Part shown: positions 7,627-16,353 of the stretch, one piece after another
Numbering within the stretch: position 1 is the stretch's first letter
Layout of the letters: the number at the start of each line of letters is the position of its first letter
Translations under genes and position numbers: made by a program
DNA from: Clostridia bacterium
GTDB lineage: Bacteria > Bacillota > Clostridia > Oscillospirales > Acutalibacteraceae
DNA length: 39,942 bases
Reading direction: 5' to 3'
Assembly (NCBI GenBank): GCA_017472225.1
Contig: JAFUQS010000073.1
Coordinates: 1-39,942 of the forward strand
The notes under the pieces: generated by a model
The model's database searches: none
Seen by the model: the letters and a program-made list of their open reading frames with translations, nothing else
Told to the model about the DNA's origin: nothing

Positions 7627-9165
7627 TCAGTTGTTCGTTCCCCAGAATTTTCTGTCAAGGGATCTGTATTGCACAGCCTCTGTAATATGTTCAAGCTCAA
7701 TGTTTTCGGAGCCCTCAAGATCTGCAATTGTTCTTGCAATGCGGAGAATTTTATCATACGCTCTTGCGGATAAATCCATGGCGGTGAAGCATTTTTCAAG
7801 TGTTGCTTTGCATTTTTCGTCAAGGGCACAGTATTTCCGTGTCATCGACGGGGTCATTTTTGCGTTGCAGGTAACTTCACTGTTTTCAAAACGCTTATTT
7901 TGTATTTTTCTTGCCTTATCAACACGCTTTTTTATATCTGCTGAGCTTTCGCTTCTTTCATTGTCGGCAAGCTTTTGGAAATCAACCTGAGGAACTTCAA
8001 TGTGAATGTCGAGTCTGTCAAGAAGCGGACCGCTGACCTTGGCAAGGTATTTGGCGGGTGCACCTTTAGAACAGGTGCATTTTCTTGTGGGGTGACCATA
8101 ATAGCCGCAAGGACAGGGATTCATGGCACAAACGAGCATTACCTCACAAGGATAGGTAAGCGAACCGGAAACACGGGAAATGGTGATTTTTCCGTCTTCA
8201 ATCGGTTGTCTCATCGCTTCCATTGAAACTCTTGAAAATTCCGGCAGCTCATCAAGAAAAAGCACGCCATGATGCGAAAGGCTTATTTCTCCGGGCCTCG
8301 GTATTTTTCCGCCACCTGAGAGTCCGGCGGTTGAAATTGTGTGGTGAGGTGAGCGAAAAGGTCTGGACTTAATCAGTGAAACATTATCGGGAAGCACACC
8401 CGCAATTGAATACATCTTTGTCACATCAAGGCTTTCTTCAAAGGTCATATCGGGAAGAATGGATGGTAATCTTTTTGCAAGCATACTTTTTCCTGAGCCC
8501 GGAGGACCTATCATCAGAACATTATGTCCGCCTGCTGCTGCAATTTCCAAAGCTCTTTTGACCTGATACTGACCTTTTACATCGGAAAAGTCAGGTGTGA
8601 ATTCCTTCGGCCGTTCATATTCACCATAAAACCTTGAGTTGACCTTGCTGATTTTTGCTTTTCCGCAAAGGTGTGAATGAAGCTGCTTTATATTCTGAAC
8701 AGGGAAAATATCAATACCCTTAACAACACAACACTCGCTCGCATTTTCCAATGGCACATAGATTTCTTTAACACCGAGCTCCTTGGCTTTTATGACCATA
8801 GGAAGGGCACCCTTGACCCGTCTGACCTTTCCGCTGAGAGAAAGCTCACCTATGAATGCTGCATATCTGATGTCACATTCAAGCTGACCTGAGGCTATAA
8901 GAAGTGCAATCATAATGGGAAGGTCATAAACGGGACCTTCTTTTTTTATATCAGCAGGAGTAAGGTTAACGGTAATTCTGCTGGGAGGAAATTTAAAGCC
9001 ACAGTTTTTCATGGCAGAGCGCACTCTGTCACGGGATTCACTTACAGCAGTGTCAGGGAGTCCGACAACATCAAATCTCGGCATACCGTTATCGAGTGAT
9101 GCTTCAACACCTACCCCGAAGCTTGACATACCAAGCATACCGATACTGTTTACTCTTACGAACAT
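7627..9165 (-). CDS. comM: ComM/YifB family Mg-chelatase-like AAA+ ATPase
   Basis: ComM is a hexameric AAA+ DNA helicase; in naturally competent bacteria it promotes branch migration during transformation, and in others its role is unclear. The 512-residue protein has the N-terminal ChlI-like domain (GLPDTAVSESRDRVRSA at about 36-52), Walker A GPPGSGKS (220-227), the LDELPEF Walker B region, a sensor region, and the family's Cys-rich insert CPCGYYGHP…CTC that may bind zinc. The C-terminal SARAYDKILRIARTIADLEG segment is typical. Length is normal. The start follows CGGAGGATGT. Its own promoter lies at 9198-9226, after the spoIID gene. No competence genes are nearby. Confidence 0.93.
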   Translation of the reverse strand: MFVRVNSIGMLGMSSFGVGVEASLDNGMPRFDVVGLPDTAVSESRDRVRSAMKNCGFKFPPSRITVNLTPADIKKEGPVYDLPIMIALLIASGQLECDIRYAAFIGELSLSGKVRRVKGALPMVIKAKELGVKEIYVPLENASECCVVKGIDIFPVQNIKQLHSHLCGKAKISKVNSRFYGEYERPKEFTPDFSDVKGQYQVKRALEIAAAGGHNVLMIGPPGSGKSMLAKRLPSILPDMTFEESLDVTKMYSIAGVLPDNVSLIKSRPFRSPHHTISTAGLSGGGKIPRPGEISLSHHGVLFLDELPEFSRVSMEAMRQPIEDGKITISRVSGSLTYPCEVMLVCAMNPCPCGYYGHPTRKCTCSKGAPAKYLAKVSGPLLDRLDIHIEVPQVDFQKLADNERSESSADIKKRVDKARKIQNKRFENSEVTCNAKMTPSMTRKYCALDEKCKATLEKCFTAMDLSARAYDKILRIARTIADLEGSENIELEHITEAVQYRSLDRKFWGTNN

Positions 9166-9197
9166 TTTAACATCCTCCGTTTTATTGATCTCACAAC

Positions 9198-9226
9198 ATT
9201 ATACTATTATTTTTTTACTTTGTAAA
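9198..9226 (-). promoter_or_regulatory. Sigma-A-type promoter of comM
   Basis: On the minus strand TTTACA (9226-9221) and a perfect TATAAT (9203-9198) are spaced by 17 bases, 33 bases upstream of the comM ATG. Confidence 0.6.
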
Positions 9227-9230
9227 CAAT

Positions 9231-10220
9231 TTATTGTTCTGTTTCAAGATCTGTGTCCGGATAAAAGTGTGAAAGGATCTCTTTATAGTCGCTGCCTTGT
9301 CTTGCCATAAAATCGGCACTGTATTGGCTCATACCAACGCCGTGTCCCTTTCCTTTGACATTGAAAATGTATTTTCCGTTTTCATATTTGACCTCAAAAT
9401 TGGGGCTGCTGAGAGAAAAAAGACTCCGGACTTCTCTTCCCGTAAGTTTGACTTCGCCAATCCTGACTTCGCTCACATACCCGGAATCTGCAATTGTAAT
9501 ATCGGATATCATATTTTCCTTTGTATTGACTGTTACATTTTCGATGCTTTTGGCAATAGTAACAAATTCCTCGGTGCTGAAGGAATTCTGTGAATCAGAA
9601 TCTGCACATAATTTATCACCCGGAGCACTGACCGAAACTAGGTAGGGGAGCTTGTTTCCCCATACATCCTCTGAGCTGTTTGTTACACCCGATGATATAG
9701 CGTGAAAAACGGCAAGAATCGGTTCTCCGTCATATGTAAGATACTGTCCTTTGAGCCCTTCGACGATTGATTTCAGCTTATTATAGTAAATTTCATATTT
9801 TTCGCCCCACTTTATTTTGAGTTCATCAGCGTTGAGATAGCCCTGATGTGTTGTACTGCTATCCGAAATATGGCTGAGCTCAACGGAATTATCAGCGTTT
9901 TTCAAAATCCATTTTGTATATGTATAGCACGCAACAGCCTGTGCTTTAAGTGCTTCTTCATGGAAGGTTGCCGGCATTTCACTTGCAACTGCCCCTATAA
10001 TATATTCTGTCATATCTACGTTTTCAATTTTACCCGACGAAACCCGAAGAACACTTATTTCATCGGCTGTGTCTTGAATTTCTTCTGTTTTACTCACATC
10101 TGAAGCTTCAGTGGTATCATTGACGCTTTGCACAGTGCCTGATTCACTCATTAAAGAGATAAAAGGGAAAAATAAAAGTATAAGAAATATAATTAAAGAC
10201 AAAACAGCATAAATTTTCAT
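9231..10220 (-). CDS. spoIID: SpoIID/LytB-domain protein, stage II sporulation protein D
   Basis: SpoIID is a membrane-anchored lytic transglycosylase that works with SpoIIP and SpoIIM to thin septal peptidoglycan during engulfment of the forespore. The protein has an N-terminal membrane anchor (about residues 4-24), a Ser/Asp/Glu-rich linker, and the SpoIID domain with GAVASEMPATFHEEALKAQ, where the Glu of ASEMP corresponds to the catalytic residue in Bacillus subtilis. The C-terminus has GKGHGVGMSQYSADFMA, a typical ending. I place the start at 10220, since AGGATGG lies 8 bases upstream; the ATG at 10232 overlaps that site. It is good evidence that the host forms spores. Neighbours are not sporulation genes. 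Confidence 0.9.
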   Translation of the reverse strand: MKIYAVLSLIIFLILLFFPFISLMSESGTVQSVNDTTEASDVSKTEEIQDTADEISVLRVSSGKIENVDMTEYIIGAVASEMPATFHEEALKAQAVACYTYTKWILKNADNSVELSHISDSSTTHQGYLNADELKIKWGEKYEIYYNKLKSIVEGLKGQYLTYDGEPILAVFHAISSGVTNSSEDVWGNKLPYLVSVSAPGDKLCADSDSQNSFSTEEFVTIAKSIENVTVNTKENMISDITIADSGYVSEVRIGEVKLTGREVRSLFSLSSPNFEVKYENGKYIFNVKGKGHGVGMSQYSADFMARQGSDYKEILSHFYPDTDLETEQ

Positions 10221-10274
10221 AAAAAATACCATCCTATTTCATTTTTTGTCATGCATGATTATTCATCATTTATA

Positions 10275-10303
10275 TTGACTTTATAAATTGTATGTTATAA
10301 AAT
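10275..10303 (+). promoter_or_regulatory. Sigma-A-type promoter of the citrate synthase operon
   Basis: TTGACT at 10275-10280 and TAAAAT at 10298-10303 are 17 bases apart. The ribosome site GGGAGG lies at 10350-10355. Confidence 0.5.
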
Positions 10304-10362
10304 AAATAGTAATTACATTTTTATAAGTGTTAATATATCTTTTTTAACGGGAGGTCGCAAAA

Positions 10363-11796
10363 ATGCACGATACCATAAACCCAATTTCTCCTGAGTTACT
10401 CGCCGTTATGAGCGAGAAAATTGAAAAAAAGAGCCGGATTGACCTTGACCAGTTCTGGAAATACGGAGTCAAGAGGGGACTCAGAAATCCTGACGGCACC
10501 GGTGTTATGGCAGGACTGACTAATATCTGCTCGGTTGAGGGCTATTATATTGAAGACGGTGAAAGAGTTCCGAAGCAAGGTGTTCTCAAATACCGTGGTG
10601 TTAACATCAATGATATTGTTGAAGCTTGTGAAAAAGAAAACCGCTTCGGCTATGAAGAGGTTGCATATCTTTTGCTTTTCGGTTCACTCCCCACAAGGGA
10701 ACAGGTTGAGCTTTTCAAGGGCATCCTCGGAACCTGCCGTGTTTTGCCGGATACATACATTGAAGATGTTCTTATGAAAAACGCTTCAATGGACATTATG
10801 AATAAGCTTGCAAGATGCATACTTATTTCCTATTCTTTCGACGAAAATCCTGATGATATTTCGGTGGAAAATGTTCTTCGTCAATCAGTTCAGGTTATTG
10901 CTCAGATGCCTGTTATGATGTGCTATGCCTATCAGGTAAAAAGAATGAAATATTATGGTAAGAGCATGTATTTTCATCCTGAAAAAAAGGAGCTTTCAAC
11001 TGCCGAAACTATTCTTCGTTCAATTCGTTCAGACAGAAAATATACCGATGAAGAGGCAAAGCTTCTTGATATCTGCCTTATTCTTCATGCGGAGCATGGC
11101 GGCGGTAATAACTCAACCTTCACAACAAGAGTTCTCACTTCAAGCGGAACGGATACATATTCAGCTTTTGCGGGCTCAATCGGTTCACTTAAGGGTTCAC
11201 GTCATGGCGGAGCCAATATCAAGGTCAGCCATATGATAAACGATATCAAAGAGCACGTTGAAGATGTAACAGATGAAAAGCAGATTTCTGATTATCTTGA
11301 GAAAATAATCAGAAAAGAAGCGGGGGATCGCAGTGGCCTTGTTTACGGTATGGGTCATGCTGTTTACACTATTTCTGACCCCCGAGCTGTTATTCTTAAG
11401 AAAAAAGCAAGGGAATTTGCATATAAAAACGGCTTTGAAAAGGATTTTGAACTTATAAATTCAATCGAAAAGCTCACTCCCGAGGTATTCAGAAAGGTTA
11501 AAGGCAAAAACAAGATCATGTGCGCCAATGTTGACCTTTATTCAGGCCTTATTTATAAAATGCTCGGTATTCCCGAAGACCTGTATACTCCTATTTTTGC
11601 AACTGCAAGAATTGCGGGCTGGTCAGCTCACAGACTTGAGGAGCTTATCTCGGGCGGTAAGATCATCAGACCTGCATATAAGAATATTGCCGTTCAGAAA
11701 AAATATGTTCCTATTGATGAGAGAATCGAAAATTATAAAAGCCTTGAGCACTATGTGCCTTCCGACCAAAGGGTGTATACGGAGGATGAAATATGA
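10363..11796 (+). CDS. gltA: Citrate synthase
   Basis: Citrate synthase condenses oxaloacetate with acetyl-CoA to citrate. In fermentative clostridia it usually feeds 2-oxoglutarate and glutamate synthesis rather than a full cycle. The catalytic triad of the family is visible: H281 in SRHGGAN, H332 in GMGHAVY, and D391 in ANVDLYSG; LHAEHGGGNNSTF (241-253) is the substrate-binding stretch. The 477-residue length is longer than the classical enzyme of about 430, owing to an N-terminal extension of some 40 residues, as in a group of clostridial homologues. The start has GGGAGGTCGC upstream. Its stop overlaps the next ATG (ATGA), so it is coupled to the unknown membrane protein. A 2-methylcitrate synthase is less likely without prp neighbours. 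Confidence 0.92.
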   Translation: MHDTINPISPELLAVMSEKIEKKSRIDLDQFWKYGVKRGLRNPDGTGVMAGLTNICSVEGYYIEDGERVPKQGVLKYRGVNINDIVEACEKENRFGYEEVAYLLLFGSLPTREQVELFKGILGTCRVLPDTYIEDVLMKNASMDIMNKLARCILISYSFDENPDDISVENVLRQSVQVIAQMPVMMCYAYQVKRMKYYGKSMYFHPEKKELSTAETILRSIRSDRKYTDEEAKLLDICLILHAEHGGGNNSTFTTRVLTSSGTDTYSAFAGSIGSLKGSRHGGANIKVSHMINDIKEHVEDVTDEKQISDYLEKIIRKEAGDRSGLVYGMGHAVYTISDPRAVILKKKAREFAYKNGFEKDFELINSIEKLTPEVFRKVKGKNKIMCANVDLYSGLIYKMLGIPEDLYTPIFATARIAGWSAHRLEELISGGKIIRPAYKNIAVQKKYVPIDERIENYKSLEHYVPSDQRVYTEDEI

Positions 11797-12701
11797 AAAT
11801 CAAGAACAATTCAGAGTTTTCCCTGAAGCCGTTGAAAATAATTTTTTGCTTGTCATTTCTTGCTTCGGTTATTCTCAGATGCCTTCAAATGGCAAAATAT
11901 ATTGACCCGAATACGGGATTTCTTACCGGCGGAGAATTTTTTTACATTTTGATGTGCATAATTATTTTCGGAGCGTGTGCTGCGTTTTCGGTAATGTCAT
12001 TTCTCAGCCGTGACGGTGCAAAAATTGATTTGCAAACAGTTAAAAGCCCTGTTGCCGGGGCTGCTACACTTGTTTTGGCTATTTCCCTTCTTTATGATAG
12101 TCTTGACAGCCTGTTTTCAAGCTTTGTTAATCTTTCCGGTGTATTGAACCTTCGTAATATTAAGGAGCTCATGTCCACGGGCAGCCTGCCGTTGGCAATC
12201 CAAAGCATATTTGCCTTCTTTTCTTGCATTTTCTTTTTTATTATGGCTGCAGATTTCTTCAAGGGCAGAGCAGCCGCATCAAGGTTCAGGATTCTTGCAC
12301 TTGCTCCTGTGGGTTGGACAGCCTTCAGGCTTATTCACAGATTTATAAGACAAATCAGCTTCGTTGAGGTTTCCGATTTGTTTCTTGAGCTTATAATGCT
12401 TGGCTTTATGGTAATATTCTTTCTTGCCTTTGCCCAGGTTAATTCAGGAATATACAGTGAAGGCTTCACATGGCGGATTGCAGGAATCGGCAGTTCTGCT
12501 GCGCTTATTGCTTCAACTCTCAGTGTGTCAAGGTTGATTTTTACCTTTGTTAACAATGGTGTATATATTAACCCTGAGCATCCTTTCTGTTTTGCAGATT
12601 TTGCCTTTTCTATTTTTGCTTTGGTTCTTATTACAGAGCTTATTAAGAATATACCTGATTCAGAAACAATTGAAACAGATACAGAAAATGAGGTAGTATA
12701 A
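11793..12701 (+). CDS. Hypothetical multi-pass membrane protein
   Basis: I do not recognise this 302-residue protein. It has about eight predicted membrane helices (roughly 17-33, 49-70, 88-105, 133-155, 165-180, 195-215, 229-250, 265-285), a conserved-looking YIDPNTGFLTGGEFF segment after the first helix, and an acidic C-terminal tail. There is no transporter motif. It overlaps the citrate synthase stop by four bases, so it is translated with it, and the AEC transporter starts two bases after its stop. That tight packing suggests a shared regulatory unit, perhaps for organic acid transport, but that is inference from position only. Confidence 0.7.
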   Translation: MKIKNNSEFSLKPLKIIFCLSFLASVILRCLQMAKYIDPNTGFLTGGEFFYILMCIIIFGACAAFSVMSFLSRDGAKIDLQTVKSPVAGAATLVLAISLLYDSLDSLFSSFVNLSGVLNLRNIKELMSTGSLPLAIQSIFAFFSCIFFFIMAADFFKGRAAASRFRILALAPVGWTAFRLIHRFIRQISFVEVSDLFLELIMLGFMVIFFLAFAQVNSGIYSEGFTWRIAGIGSSAALIASTLSVSRLIFTFVNNGVYINPEHPFCFADFAFSIFALVLITELIKNIPDSETIETDTENEVV

Positions 12702-12702
12702 C

Positions 12703-13637
12703 TTGCAGTTTTTTGATAATGTGTTATCCGCCGCAACACAGGTCGGTGTACTATATGTTATTGTTGCAATCGGATTTATCTGCGACAAGACCGGTTTTTT
12801 TACCGAGAAAACAGCCAGAGCAACGGTTAATTTGTTGTTATACATTGTCACTCCCTGTACTCTGATCAATTCGTTTATCAAGATTGAAATGAATCAGGAT
12901 ACAGTCAGAAAATTTTTCATTTCCTTTGCAGTTGCAACTGCAACCCATCTTATAGCCATACTAATAAATAAGCCCCTGTTCAGAAATAAAGCTGATGAGG
13001 ATAATGCTGTTTATAAGTTTGCTTCAATTTACGGTAATGTAGGCTTTATGGCGTTGCCGCTTGCTCAGGCAGTTTTAGGGGATGAAGGCGTTTTCTATTG
13101 TGCGAACGGCGTTGTTATCTATAACATAATCTGTTTTACACATGGTGTTGCTCTTATGAATAAGGGCAAGGAAAAATTCAATATTTTAAAGCTGATTTTT
13201 AATCCGGGAGTCATATCGGTCATAATCGGTCTTCCGATTTTTCTTCTTTCAATTGAAGTTCCGAAAGTATTGAGTCAGCCTGTTGAGATGATGGCAAATC
13301 TTAACACTCCGGTTGCTATGCTGATTTTTGGCACCTATCTTGCCAACACGGATTTAAAATCCATGTTCAAGAAAAGAGAATTTATAAAACTGCTTTGATG
13401 AAGCTCATTGTTCTGCCGCTTTTGTGCATCGGCATATACTATCTTTGCGGCATAACCGGTGTGCTTCTCACGGCGAGCATAATCACTGCGAGTGTGCCGT
13501 CGGCCAACAATACCTTCATGTTTGCTACAAAATATGAAAGGAATTCAGCGGTGGCTTCCAAAACGGTTGCTCTTGTCAGCTTTTTATCGGTGCTGACAAT
13601 GCCCATTATGATTGCACTTACACAATTAACCTGGTAA
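12703..13637 (+). pseudogene. AEC-family (auxin efflux carrier) transporter, frameshifted
   Basis: Two consecutive frames together make one AEC-type transporter of about 311 residues, the normal family size. The first (12703-13398, 231 residues, TTG start with GAGG 10 bases upstream) carries the N-terminal helices and the conserved YGNVGFMALPLAQAVLG segment. It stops at TGA 13396-13398. The second (from 13395, -1 frame, 80 residues) continues with LIVLPLLCIGIYYLCG and ends with the family's SVPSANNTFMFATKYE and terminal helix. A one-base deletion around 13393-13396 explains the break. No slippery heptamer is visible, so programmed shifting is unlikely. AEC proteins export or import small organic acids. 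It may be a true pseudogene, a strain-specific mutation or a sequencing error; everything else in the gene is intact. Confidence 0.85.
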
Positions 13638-13662
13638 GATTAAAATAATAAGGAGGAAAATT

Positions 13663-14847
13663 ATGCCGGAATTTGAAACATTGGTCCGTTTCGGCGGAAT
13701 CGCAAAAGAATTTTATGTCACTAATGTTCTTGACCTTGGCTTCACCTCGGTGAGATGGTACGGTGCCATAATTGCATTCGGGTTCACCCTTGCAGTCCTT
13801 TTTGGCGGAAGAAGAGCTTATGTATGGAAGATAAATCTTGACAAAATGATTGATGTTCTTCTTTACGGAACTGTTGCTGCAATCATCGGTGCAAGACTTT
13901 ATTATGTTGCCTTTGAGTGGGATTACTACAAAAACAACCTTTCTGAAATTTTTCAGATTTGGGAAGGCGGACTTGCGATTTACGGCGGCATTATCGGAGG
14001 TCTGATAGCGGCTTTCATTGTCTGCAAGGTTGAAAAACTTAATTTCTATAATCTGCTTGATATGGTAGGAATGAGTCTTCTCATCGGTCAGGGCATCGGA
14101 AGATGGGGTAATTATGCCAATCAGGAGGCATTTGGTGTTCTTACCAATAATCCCAAGTGGGGTATGATGAGTGATGTTATTGCGGAAAAAATTGCTGAAA
14201 ATCCGTCAGTTTACGGTCTTGAAGGTATAGATAATATACCTGAGTATATTGCGCAAAATGATTTGTATGTTCATCCGACCTTCTTTTATGAATCGGTATG
14301 GTGCATCCTTGGCTTCTTTGTGCTGTATATCATTCTTAAAAAGTACCGTAAATTCAGCGGTCAGCTTTTTCTTACATACGGTGTCTGGTACGGGCTTGAA
14401 AGAATGATTGTTGAAGGCATGAGAACCGACAGCCTTTATATCGGCTCCACCACTATCAGGGTTTCACAGCTTCTTTCAATGCTGATTGTTGTGGTTTGCG
14501 GAGCGCTTCTTATTGTGCTTCTTGCAAAATATAAGAAAAACCCGAAGCCTATTGAGGGTGTAGACTATTTCCCGCCCAAAACAGAAAAAGAAATTGCTGC
14601 TGAAAAGAAAAAAGCTGAAAAGAAGGCTTTAAAGGCACAGAAAAAGCAGTATAAAATTGTTGACGGTAAGCCTGTTTTAAAATCAAAAGAAGATAAAAAA
14701 TCAATTGAACCTTCTTTTGATGAAAATGAATCTTCAGAAAGCAACGATGAAGCCGATGAGGAAGAAACAGACCGTGAAACAATATTGGATGACGAAAATG
14801 ATGAAAGATATTTTCGTGAAAGAAAAACTGCCGATAAAGAGGTTTGA
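13663..14847 (+). CDS. lgt: Prolipoprotein diacylglyceryl transferase with charged C-terminal tail
   Basis: Lgt transfers a diacylglyceryl group from phosphatidylglycerol to the lipobox Cys of prolipoproteins in the cytoplasmic membrane. The signature GRWGNYANQEAFG (about 145-157) and the WEGGLAIYGGIIGG segment (about 101-114) are present, together with about seven membrane helices up to residue 286. The remaining 105 residues form a cytoplasmic tail rich in Lys in its first half and Glu/Asp in its second. Most Lgt proteins end near residue 280, so this is a lineage-type extension of unknown role. The start has AAGGAGG 7 bases upstream. folD follows after three bases, implying one transcript. 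Confidence 0.93.
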   Translation: MPEFETLVRFGGIAKEFYVTNVLDLGFTSVRWYGAIIAFGFTLAVLFGGRRAYVWKINLDKMIDVLLYGTVAAIIGARLYYVAFEWDYYKNNLSEIFQIWEGGLAIYGGIIGGLIAAFIVCKVEKLNFYNLLDMVGMSLLIGQGIGRWGNYANQEAFGVLTNNPKWGMMSDVIAEKIAENPSVYGLEGIDNIPEYIAQNDLYVHPTFFYESVWCILGFFVLYIILKKYRKFSGQLFLTYGVWYGLERMIVEGMRTDSLYIGSTTIRVSQLLSMLIVVVCGALLIVLLAKYKKNPKPIEGVDYFPPKTEKEIAAEKKKAEKKALKAQKKQYKIVDGKPVLKSKEDKKSIEPSFDENESSESNDEADEEETDRETILDDENDERYFRERKTADKEV

Positions 14848-14850
14848 ACT

Positions 14851-15702
14851 ATGTATAAGCGTATAGACGGAAAAGAAGTTTCATCATACATTAAAAATCA
14901 AGTAAAAATTGAAGTTGAAAAGCTTGCCGAGCAAGGTGTTGAAGTCTCTCTCGCAGTGATTATCGTCGGTAACAACCCGGCATCAAGAGTTTATGTTAAC
15001 AACAAGAAAAAGGCTTGTGAAGCAACCGGAATTATTTCACATGAATATGCATTGAGCGAAGAAACAAGTGAAGCGGAGCTTCTGAATCTTATCAACAAGC
15101 TTAATTCTGACGAAAAAATCAACGGTATTCTCTGTCAGCTTCCTTTGCCTGAGCATATTGACGAAAAAAAGGTCATTGAAGCTATTTCGCCGATGAAAGA
15201 TGTTGATTGCTTTCATGCTGTCAATGTGGGTAAGCTCTGGCTCGGGGAATATGAATTTGCCGCATGTACACCTATGGGTGTTATGCTGCTTCTTGATTAC
15301 TACGGTATTGATGTTGAAGGTAAAAACTGTGTGATTATCGGCAGAAGCAACATTGTCGGAAAGCCTATGGCGTCACTTCTTCTTGAAAAAAGTGCAACTG
15401 TTACAGTGTGTCACTCCAGAACACAGAATCTCTCCTTTTTCACAAAAAATGCAGATATAGTAATCGCCGCCGTCGGAAAAGCTAAATTTGTAACGGCAGA
15501 TATGATAAAGGAAGGTGCTGTTGTCATTGATGTCGGCATCAACAGAGATGAAAACGGTAAGCTTTGCGGCGATGTGGATTTTGAGAATGTAAAAGAGAAA
15601 GCATCATATATAACGCCTGTTCCGGGCGGGTGCGGTCCCATGACAATTGCTGTTCTCATGAAAAATACTCTTGCAGCAGCGAAAAATCAGAATAATATAT
15701 AA
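14851..15702 (+). CDS. folD: Bifunctional methylenetetrahydrofolate dehydrogenase/cyclohydrolase
   Basis: FolD interconverts 5,10-methylene-THF, methenyl-THF and 10-formyl-THF, supplying one-carbon units. The family's YVNNKKKACEATGI segment with the catalytic Lys, GILCQLPLPEHID, GRSNIVGKPMASLLL (NADP-binding loop) and the C-terminal PVPGGCGPMT are all seen. The last usually reads PVPGGVGPMT; the Cys for Val is a mild change outside the catalytic set. 283 residues is the normal length. It starts three bases after lgt and ends four bases before the Sfp-type gene, so it is in the same operon. Confidence 0.96.
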   Translation: MYKRIDGKEVSSYIKNQVKIEVEKLAEQGVEVSLAVIIVGNNPASRVYVNNKKKACEATGIISHEYALSEETSEAELLNLINKLNSDEKINGILCQLPLPEHIDEKKVIEAISPMKDVDCFHAVNVGKLWLGEYEFAACTPMGVMLLLDYYGIDVEGKNCVIIGRSNIVGKPMASLLLEKSATVTVCHSRTQNLSFFTKNADIVIAAVGKAKFVTADMIKEGAVVIDVGINRDENGKLCGDVDFENVKEKASYITPVPGGCGPMTIAVLMKNTLAAAKNQNNI

Positions 15703-15705
15703 GCT

Positions 15706-16335
15706 ATGTTGTATCTTGCGTTAGTTGATATATCTGATGTTACGGAAGAAAGCTGCAGCTTTCTTCGTGAAGAGCTTGTAGTTCATTTTACTGAAAAAGC
15801 AAGTCTTAAAAGGAAGGATTCTATCTGTGCAAAGGCTTTACTTTGTAATATTCTTGAAGAAAAATTCAATCTTGACGGATATTTGATTGATTGTGATGAA
15901 AATGAAAAGCCTTATCTTTGCAACAGTAACTTGCATTTCAATTTAAGTCACAGCGGCAATTTTGTTTTATGTGTCTGCGGTGAAGAAAAGGTCGGCTGTG
16001 ACATTCAATTGCTGAAAGAATGTAATGAAAAAATAGCAAAAAGGTTTTTCTCGAATTCCGAATTTCAGCTTTTGAGTAAAAGCGAAAACAAGGATTCCGA
16101 TTTCACAAGAATATGGACTTTGAAGGAAAGTATTCTGAAATATTACGGAGTCGGAATTTCCGGCGGACTGGACAGCTATGATTTTTCCGGATACATTAAA
16201 GAAAATCATTTTGTGGCATATGGTTTGAATTTCACGGTTCGGCAGACAGATGAATATGTTGTTTCGGTCTGTTCTGAAACCGATGAAATTGAACTTTATT
16301 CAATAAATGAGGAAATAATTAAAAAAAGGAATTAA
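15706..16335 (+). CDS. 4'-phosphopantetheinyl transferase, Sfp superfamily
   Basis: Sfp-type enzymes move the phosphopantetheine arm from CoA to a Ser on acyl or peptidyl carrier proteins. The Mg2+ and CoA binding motifs are visible: VGCDIQ (about 96-101) and WTLKESILKYYG (about 142-153), with FNLSHSGNFVLC before them. The length of 209 residues fits the Sfp/Gsp group rather than the 120-residue AcpS type. No NRPS, PKS or fatty acid genes are in the window, so the carrier protein target is unknown. It follows folD by four bases and probably shares the lgt-folD transcript. Confidence 0.88.
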   Translation: MLYLALVDISDVTEESCSFLREELVVHFTEKASLKRKDSICAKALLCNILEEKFNLDGYLIDCDENEKPYLCNSNLHFNLSHSGNFVLCVCGEEKVGCDIQLLKECNEKIAKRFFSNSEFQLLSKSENKDSDFTRIWTLKESILKYYGVGISGGLDSYDFSGYIKENHFVAYGLNFTVRQTDEYVVSVCSETDEIELYSINEEIIKKRN

Positions 16336-16353
16336 AACCGAAAGGAGAATATT

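Noticed and set aside
13388-13398. Programmed frameshift (CTTTGA as in prfB)
   Set aside because: The prfB type is a +1 shift, while continuing the AEC protein needs -1, and there is no slippery heptamer or upstream stimulatory site.
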